From the NCBI GenBank assembly GCA_035759925.1, contig DASTTY010000007.1, forward strand, positions 1-8,878: a stretch of 8,878 nucleotides of DNA, in the 5' to 3' direction. This stretch comes from RHKX01 sp035759925. Lineage in GTDB: Bacteria > Actinomycetota > Thermoleophilia > Solirubrobacterales > 70-9. The notes beneath the pieces are model-generated. The model saw nothing but the letters and a program-made list of their open reading frames with translations, had not been told where the DNA came from and ran no database searches. Positions 4,791 to 8,878 of this stretch are shown in pieces (the stretch's first letter is position 1; each line of letters starts with the position of its first letter). Both the position numbers and the translations under genes were made by a program.

Positions 4791-6140
4791 TCAGACGAAG
4801 CGGCGAACCGCGAAGCGGGCGAGGACGCCGTAGGCGACGGCGAGAATCGCGAGGTGGAGGATCGCGATTCCGATCGCCGGGCCGGCGGCATCGAGGGCGC
4901 CGGTCAGCGCCCGCAGCGCCGGGTCGAACGGGAACAGCGCCGTGATCACGCTGATCACGTCGAAGAGGCCCGGTGCGACCGTCCCGGACGGGATCAGCGA
5001 CAGGAACGCGACCGGGAGGCTGATCATGAAGGCGAGCAGCGACGCGGCCCGGACCTCCTTCGCGGCACCGCCGATCGCGGCGCCGAAGGCGGCGAAGCCG
5101 GCGCCGCCGGCGACGATCGCGGGGATCCAGAGCGCGAACCGCCCCCAGTCGAGATCGACGAAGAGACCGAGGCCGGCGAGCATCAGGAGCGTGACGACGA
5201 CGGCGACGACGACGCCGAGCAGGACCTTCTCGCCGAGCAGCGCCGACTTCGAGACGAGCCCGCGGGTCAGCCTCGCGAAAGCGTTCTCCTCGCGCTCGAG
5301 GGCGAGCGAGCCGGCGACGAGCAGGACGGTCACGAACATCAGCGTGATCGTCGCGGCGACGGCGATCGCGAACGTATCGAGGCTCGGGGTGCCGCCGGAG
5401 ACGACCTCCTTGTCGACCTTGATCGGCTGCGAGACCGAGTTCAGCAGGTCGCCGGCGGCGCCGAGGTTCTCGGCGGCGAGGTGGCTGAAGCGGATCACCG
5501 AGTCGAGCTCGTCGAGGTCGGGGCTGTCGGCGGGTAGCTGTCCGCGGATCCCGCGGAGGATCTGCTCGGAGCGCTTCAGCCCGAGCACCTGGATTCCCTG
5601 GCCGAGGAAGCTGAAGTCGCCCCCGTTGAGGAGGATCTGCAGGTAGCTGTTCGAGACGTTCGAGACCTCCTGGGAGATCCGCAGGTTGGCCTCGGCCAGG
5701 AGCGAGTTGATCCGGTCGTCGACGAGGCCGGCCTTGACCGGGTCCTCCTCGTTGACGAGGACCTTGACGGTCGGGCTCTCCGGGGTCAGCCCGGCGAGCG
5801 TCTGCAACTTGTCGACGAGGTCGGCGGGCAGGATCAGGGCGCCGAGGACGTCGCCGGACTCGACCTTCTGGCGGGCCTCCTCCTCGCTCGAGACCGGCAC
5901 GCAATCGATCCGGTCGCAGAGCTCGCTCTTGGCGCCGGCGAGGTCGAAGGACTCGCCGCCGACCTCGAGCGGGGTGTCCGGCGGGACCTCGTTGAGGAAC
6001 GCGACCCGGGGCTTCTCGGGGCCGCGGCTGAGGGCGAAGCCGATCAGCACCGCGATGACGATCGGATAGGCGACGAGCAGAGCCGTGACCAGCGGCGAGC
6101 GCCGCATGATCTGAAGGTCCTTGAGCAACAGCCAGCGCAT
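4791..6140 (-). CDS. ABC-2 type exporter permease with large extracytoplasmic domain
   Basis: 449 aa membrane subunit of a two-gene exporter. One N-terminal membrane helix (about residues 17-37), an extracytoplasmic domain of about 215 residues (40-255), then five more helices at about 256-281, 303-328, 335-357, 366-388 and 420-445. After the second helix comes EREENAFARL (282-291), the cytoplasmic coupling motif typical of ABC-2 permeases. This layout is that of the ABC2_membrane_3/YhgE-like group that exports drugs, lipids or peptides; the substrate cannot be told. The extracytoplasmic domain has a close cysteine pair, Cys75 and Cys80, that could form a disulfide, and a long helical section (about 135-235). 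ATG at 6140 is preceded by GAGG at 6 nt. It lies 32 bp after the ATPase stop, clearly the same operon. It probably works as a homodimer, as only one permease gene is seen. Confidence 0.9.
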   Translation of the reverse strand: MRWLLLKDLQIMRRSPLVTALLVAYPIVIAVLIGFALSRGPEKPRVAFLNEVPPDTPLEVGGESFDLAGAKSELCDRIDCVPVSSEEEARQKVESGDVLGALILPADLVDKLQTLAGLTPESPTVKVLVNEEDPVKAGLVDDRINSLLAEANLRISQEVSNVSNSYLQILLNGGDFSFLGQGIQVLGLKRSEQILRGIRGQLPADSPDLDELDSVIRFSHLAAENLGAAGDLLNSVSQPIKVDKEVVSGGTPSLDTFAIAVAATITLMFVTVLLVAGSLALEREENAFARLTRGLVSKSALLGEKVLLGVVVAVVVTLLMLAGLGLFVDLDWGRFALWIPAIVAGGAGFAAFGAAIGGAAKEVRAASLLAFMISLPVAFLSLIPSGTVAPGLFDVISVITALFPFDPALRALTGALDAAGPAIGIAILHLAILAVAYGVLARFAVRRFV

Positions 6141-6172
6141 CTCGTGCCTCGTTCCCGCCCGGTTCCCCTTAT

Positions 6173-6916
6173 CTAGTGCCCGTGCTCGGCGAGGAAGCGG
6201 ACGAACGCCGACTCGAAGTCGCCGGCCGCGGCCTCGCCGGCGGCGGTCGGAGCGGCGGCGTGGAAGGCCTCGATCGAGCCGTCGAAGAGGCCCTGGCCGT
6301 CGGCGAGGACGAGGATCCGCTCCGCGTAGCGCTCCGCCTCGGCGATGTTGTGGGTCGAGAAGATCACCGTCGTGCCGCGGCCGGCGAGCCCGAGGACGAA
6401 CTCCCAGAGGCGGCTGCGCTGGCGCGGGTCGAGGCCGGTCGAGGGCTCGTCGAGGAGGAGGACGGCCGGGTCGGAGAGGAGGCCGATCGCGATGTTGATC
6501 CGCTGCTGGTTGCCCCCCGAGAGCGTCCCGGCCTGATCGTCGCGGCGATCGGCGAGGTCGGTCTGGACGAGCATCCGCTCGACCGACGCCTCGACGTCGT
6601 CGACCTCCTCGAGGCGGGCGAACAGGCGCAGGTTCTCGGCGACCGTGAGGCGCCGGTAGAGCGCCGCCTGCTGGGGGACGAAACCGACCTCGCCGCGGGG
6701 GAGGTGGATCGTGCCGGCGTCGGGCGCGCGGATCCCGGCGAGGAGCGAGAGCAGGGTCGTCTTGCCGGCGCCGTTCGGGCCGATCACCGCGAGCAGCTCG
6801 CCGGCGGTCGCGGCGAAGCCGACCTCGCGGAGCGCGACGCGGTCGCCGAAGCGCTTCGTCAGCCCGGTCGCCTCGATCGCCTCATCGGAGGCCGGCGCTG
6901 TGGACGGTGCTTCCAC
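6173..6916 (-). CDS. ABC transporter ATP-binding protein (ABC-2 exporter)
   Basis: 247 aa, normal size. Nucleotide-binding motifs are all intact: Walker A GPNGAGKT (46-53), Q-loop FVPQQ (79-83), signature LSGGNQQR (132-139), Walker B AVLLLDE (151-157) with D-loop GLDP, and H-loop His189 in FSTHN. It drives the adjacent permease by ATP hydrolysis on the cytoplasmic face. The start is GTG at 6916-6914; the conserved domain begins near residue 14 (IEATGLTKRFG), so the N-terminal ten residues or so are extra. No ribosome-binding site is visible; TAGGTT lies 8 nt upstream, suggesting a leaderless mRNA. Divergent from ymdB, with 76 bp between starts. The substrate is not inferable from neighbours. 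Confidence 0.95.
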   Translation of the reverse strand: MEAPSTAPASDEAIEATGLTKRFGDRVALREVGFAATAGELLAVIGPNGAGKTTLLSLLAGIRAPDAGTIHLPRGEVGFVPQQAALYRRLTVAENLRLFARLEEVDDVEASVERMLVQTDLADRRDDQAGTLSGGNQQRINIAIGLLSDPAVLLLDEPSTGLDPRQRSRLWEFVLGLAGRGTTVIFSTHNIAEAERYAERILVLADGQGLFDGSIEAFHAAAPTAAGEAAAGDFESAFVRFLAEHGH

Positions 6917-6924
6917 GGCCGCGA

Positions 6925-6930
6925 AACCTA
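6925..6930 (-). promoter_or_regulatory. Candidate -10 element of the ABC exporter operon
   Basis: Minus-strand TAGGTT (TANNNT type) lies 8 nt before the GTG start at 6916. Initiation would be within 1-3 nt of the start codon. No convincing -35 is seen 17-18 nt upstream. Confidence 0.35.
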
Positions 6931-6955
6931 ATGGCTACGAGTGCTCGGCCCGCCA

Positions 6956-6980
6956 GATCCGCCGTCGTGGCGGCGGCATC
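6956..6980. promoter_or_regulatory. Inverted repeat in the divergent ABC exporter/ymdB promoter region
   Basis: GATCCGCCG (6956-6964) and CGGCGGCATC (6971-6980) form an imperfect palindrome (one-base bulge, 6-nt centre). It abuts the ymdB -10-like TAGGCT at 6981, where a bound protein would block polymerase. Such GC palindromes arise easily in GC-rich DNA, so operator function is only a possibility. Confidence 0.28.
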
Positions 6981-6986
6981 TAGGCT
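6981..6986 (+). promoter_or_regulatory. Candidate -10 element of ymdB
   Basis: TAGGCT followed by 6 nt and the GTG start at 6993. This TANNNT-N6-GTG spacing fits a leaderless actinobacterial transcript; there is no Shine-Dalgarno sequence in front of the gene. Confidence 0.42.
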
Positions 6987-6992
6987 GGTCCG

Positions 6993-7772
6993 GTGCGGAT
7001 CCTGTTCATCGGCGACATCGTCGGCGGTCCCGGCCGGCGCGGGCTCGCGAAGCTGCTGCCGGGGCTACGCGAGGAGCTCGAGCCGGATCTGACGATCGCC
7101 AACGGCGAGAACGCGGCCGGCGGCGTCGGGATCACCGAGCGCACGGCGGAGGAGATCTTCGCGGCCGGCGTCGATCTGATCACGACCGGCAACCACGTCT
7201 ACCGCCACCGCGACGCCTACGGCTTCATCGACGACTGCGAGCGGCTGATCCGGCCGGCGAACTACCCGCGCGGCAACCCCGGCCGGGGTGCCGCGATCGT
7301 GCCGGCGGCCGGCCGCAACGTCGGCGTCCTCAACCTCAGCGGCCAGCTTCAGCTCGCCGTCGCCCGCTCGCCCTTTCCCGCCGCCGACGCCGAGCTCGCC
7401 GAGCTCGAGCGGCGTGGCGCCGACGTCCTGTTCGTCGACTTCCACGCCGAGGTGACGAGCGAGAAGGTGGCGATGGGATGGCACCTCGACGGTCGCGTCG
7501 CCGCCGTCGTCGGCACCCACACCCACGTCCCGACCGCCGACGCGCGGGTGCTGCGCGGCGGGACCGCGTTCATCGCCGACGTCGGCATGACCGGCGCCCG
7601 GCAGAGTGTCCTCGGCGTCGAGATCGAGGATGCGGTCGGGCGCTTCGTGACGCAGATGCCGGCCCGCTTCCGGACCGCCGAGGAGGACATCTGGGTCAAC
7701 GCGGTCGTCGTTGACGTCGGCGAGGACGGGCGGGCGACGGCGATCGAGCAGGTGCTGCGCTCGGCCGACTGA
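6993..7772 (+). CDS. ymdB: YmdB-family (TIGR00282) metallophosphoesterase
   Basis: 259 aa, usual length. Dinuclear-metal phosphodiesterase fold. All expected metal ligands are present: Asp8 (GDIVG), Glu39 and Asn40 (ANGEN), Asn67 and His68 (TGNH), His151 (DFHAE), His176 and His178 (GTHTH). The Bacillus member hydrolyses 2',3'-cyclic nucleotides and affects biofilm and motility choice; in many genomes the gene is next to rny (RNase Y), but here no rny is within the window. Start GTG at 6993, since MRILFIGDIVGG is the exact family N-terminus; probably leaderless. The next gene on the same strand, 73 bp later, is a diguanylate cyclase, so both neighbours concern nucleotide signalling, although the gap and a separate -10-like site make a shared operon uncertain. 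Confidence 0.93.
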   Translation: MRILFIGDIVGGPGRRGLAKLLPGLREELEPDLTIANGENAAGGVGITERTAEEIFAAGVDLITTGNHVYRHRDAYGFIDDCERLIRPANYPRGNPGRGAAIVPAAGRNVGVLNLSGQLQLAVARSPFPAADAELAELERRGADVLFVDFHAEVTSEKVAMGWHLDGRVAAVVGTHTHVPTADARVLRGGTAFIADVGMTGARQSVLGVEIEDAVGRFVTQMPARFRTAEEDIWVNAVVVDVGEDGRATAIEQVLRSAD

Positions 7773-7834
7773 GCTGCGCCGGTCCGACCCCGGCTATGCA
7801 ATTCGTCATTCATCCATTCGTGAGCGGGCGCCGA

Positions 7835-7840
7835 TAGGTA
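7835..7840 (+). promoter_or_regulatory. Weak candidate -10 element of the diguanylate cyclase gene
   Basis: TAGGTA lies 5 nt before ATG 7846 (ATAGGT one base earlier gives 6 nt). It resembles the TAGG-type hexamers in front of ymdB and the ABC exporter and would again give a leaderless start. The match to consensus is poor. Confidence 0.27.
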
Positions 7841-7845
7841 CCACC

Positions 7846-8878
7846 ATGGAAGGGGGTTCGAGCTGGCTCATATCGCGCGATCAGGACCGGGCGCGGATGC
7901 TCGAGATGGATCGGCTGCTCCAGAACGTCCGGCTGCTCACGTTCGGGGTCCTCGCCGTCGCGTTCATCGCCTGCGGGCCGTGGATCGGCTGGCAGACCCT
8001 GCCGCTGCTCTTCTTCGCCGGGATCTTCTTCGCCCTCGCCGACGGCCGGGCCGAGAAGGTGAAGCGGCCCGAGTACTGGATCTTCGGCGCCTGGGTCGGC
8101 GCCCAGCTGATGATCGCCGCAGCCGTGGTCCTCACCGACGCGCCCGAGCTCGTCTCGGTGATCTGGTTCGCGCTGCCGGTCGTGACCCTGAGCACGCGCT
8201 TCTCCACCCGGGGCGTCGTCGCCGGCGTCCTGATCACGCTGGTGCTCCTGTTCGCCGTGATGCTCGGCTCCGATGCTGCCAGCGTCGGCGCCTACCCGCC
8301 GCGGCTGATCATGCCTACCGCGCTGATTGTCGGCGTCGCGATCCTCTCGACGGTGTTGATGAACTCCGACATCAAGTACCGCGGCGAGTCCGTGATCGAT
8401 CCGCTGACCGGCCTACTCAACCGCAAGGCCCTCGACAACCGGATCGCCGAGCTCAGCGAGCAGTCGCTGCGGGCCGACGCCCCGGTCGGCCTCGTCCTGG
8501 CTGATCTCGACCACTTCAAGAAGGTCAACGACACGCTCGGCCACCCCTGCGGCGACGACGTCCTCGTCCGTGCCGCCGACATCATCCGCAGCCAGCTCCG
8601 CGCCTTCGAGCTCGCCTACCGCGTCGGCGGCGAGGAGTTTCTGATCGTCCTCCCCGGGCTCGGCGTCGCCGAGACGACCGAGCTCGCCGAGCGGATTCGC
8701 GCCGCCGTCTCCCGCCACCCGTTCCCGCACGGGACCACGCTCACCGTGAGCTGCGGCGTCGCCGCCTCCGGGCCCGACACGCGCTTCGACTTCACGACGC
8801 TGTGGACCGCCGTCGACGAGGCGCTCTACGCCGCCAAGCACGGCGGCCGCAACCGCGTCAACGTCGCCGAGGGAATGG
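7846..8878 (+). CDS. Membrane-bound GGDEF-domain diguanylate cyclase (3' end outside window)
   Basis: 344 codons visible with no stop. Cytoplasmic N-terminus of about 29 residues, then about six membrane helices (near residues 30-47, 51-65, 78-97, 103-118, 124-141 and 152-172) forming an unnamed sensor region, and a GGDEF domain from DPLTGLLNRKAL (185-196) to KHGGRNRVNV (331-340). It makes c-di-GMP from two GTP. Catalytic features are intact: metal-binding Asp220 in LADLDHFKKVND and active-site GGEEF (261-265). The inhibitory I-site position reads RAFE (252-255) instead of RxxD, so product inhibition may be weakened. The conserved domain is practically complete at the edge, so only a short tail is likely missing. 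ATG 7846 is chosen because it starts the first plausible open frame ahead of the helices; there is no ribosome-binding site. No sensor ligand can be inferred. Confidence 0.93.
   Translation, partial: MEGGSSWLISRDQDRARMLEMDRLLQNVRLLTFGVLAVAFIACGPWIGWQTLPLLFFAGIFFALADGRAEKVKRPEYWIFGAWVGAQLMIAAAVVLTDAPELVSVIWFALPVVTLSTRFSTRGVVAGVLITLVLLFAVMLGSDAASVGAYPPRLIMPTALIVGVAILSTVLMNSDIKYRGESVIDPLTGLLNRKALDNRIAELSEQSLRADAPVGLVLADLDHFKKVNDTLGHPCGDDVLVRAADIIRSQLRAFELAYRVGGEEFLIVLPGLGVAETTELAERIRAAVSRHPFPHGTTLTVSCGVAASGPDTRFDFTTLWTAVDEALYAAKHGGRNRVNVAEGM

Noticed and set aside
3952..5904. 650-codon minus-strand open frame spanning the secreted-protein gene, the terminator and the permease
   Set aside because: Crosses two well-supported genes and a strong terminator, is Arg/Pro-rich without motifs, and lies in a different frame from the true permease.
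6176..6931. Plus-strand open frame opposite the ABC ATPase
   Set aside because: The opposite strand encodes all ABC ATPase motifs; the plus-strand product has only Glu/Asp/Arg-rich composition.
7778..7794. Hairpin GCCGG-loop-CCGGC after ymdB as a terminator
   Set aside because: Stem of only 5 bp with no T-tract following; not enough to call, and the remaining 73-bp gap shows only two ATTCGT words.

Overview
The window is a GC-rich (roughly 70%) bacterial chromosomal segment with very dense coding, GTG and TTG starts, weak ribosome-binding sites and several start codons placed just downstream of -10-like hexamers, as in leaderless mRNAs. Gene content (ECF sigma factor fused to a zinc-finger anti-sigma-like domain, heme genes beside an AsnC-fold protein, actinobacterial-style YmdB) suggests an actinomycete, most likely a deep lineage such as Thermoleophilia. 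That placement is inferred from style and gene content; no rRNA is present.

Layout: four transcription blocks of alternating direction. (1) Positions 1-2428, minus strand: a heme operon hemB - ahbAB - hemL (hemL cut by the left edge). The genes overlap: ATGACTGA at hemB/ahbAB and TTGA at ahbAB/hemL. (2) Positions 2576-4701, plus strand: an ECF sigma factor with fused zinc-binding, Ala/Gly-rich and Gly/Ser/Pro-rich C-terminal parts, then a small secreted protein built from cysteine-paired repeats, ending at a strong terminator (4745-4786). (3) Positions 4791-6916, minus strand: a two-gene ABC-2 exporter (ATPase then permease). (4) Positions 6993-8878, plus strand: YmdB-family phosphodiesterase, then a membrane diguanylate cyclase that runs off the right edge.

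How they work together: HemL and HemB supply 5-aminolevulinate and porphobilinogen. The middle gene looks like a fused AhbA-AhbB siroheme decarboxylase rather than a transcription factor, so the operon points to siroheme-derived heme (or heme d1) synthesis. The sigma gene is divergent from this operon, and a good ECF-type promoter match lies upstream of hemB; a poorer one lies upstream of the secreted repeat protein. A sigma factor controlling both neighbours is therefore a testable but unproven idea.

Most interesting points: a 7-bp tandem repeat at the ahbAB/hemL junction whose copy number would switch the two genes between coupled, fused and out-of-frame states; the sigma factor with built-in zinc-finger and possible membrane anchor; and the six-cysteine secreted repeat protein of no family I recognise. 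I found no tRNA, rRNA, CRISPR, insertion sequence or phage gene. No gene-free stretch exceeds 300 bases; the longest is the 147-bp hemB/sigma divergent region.
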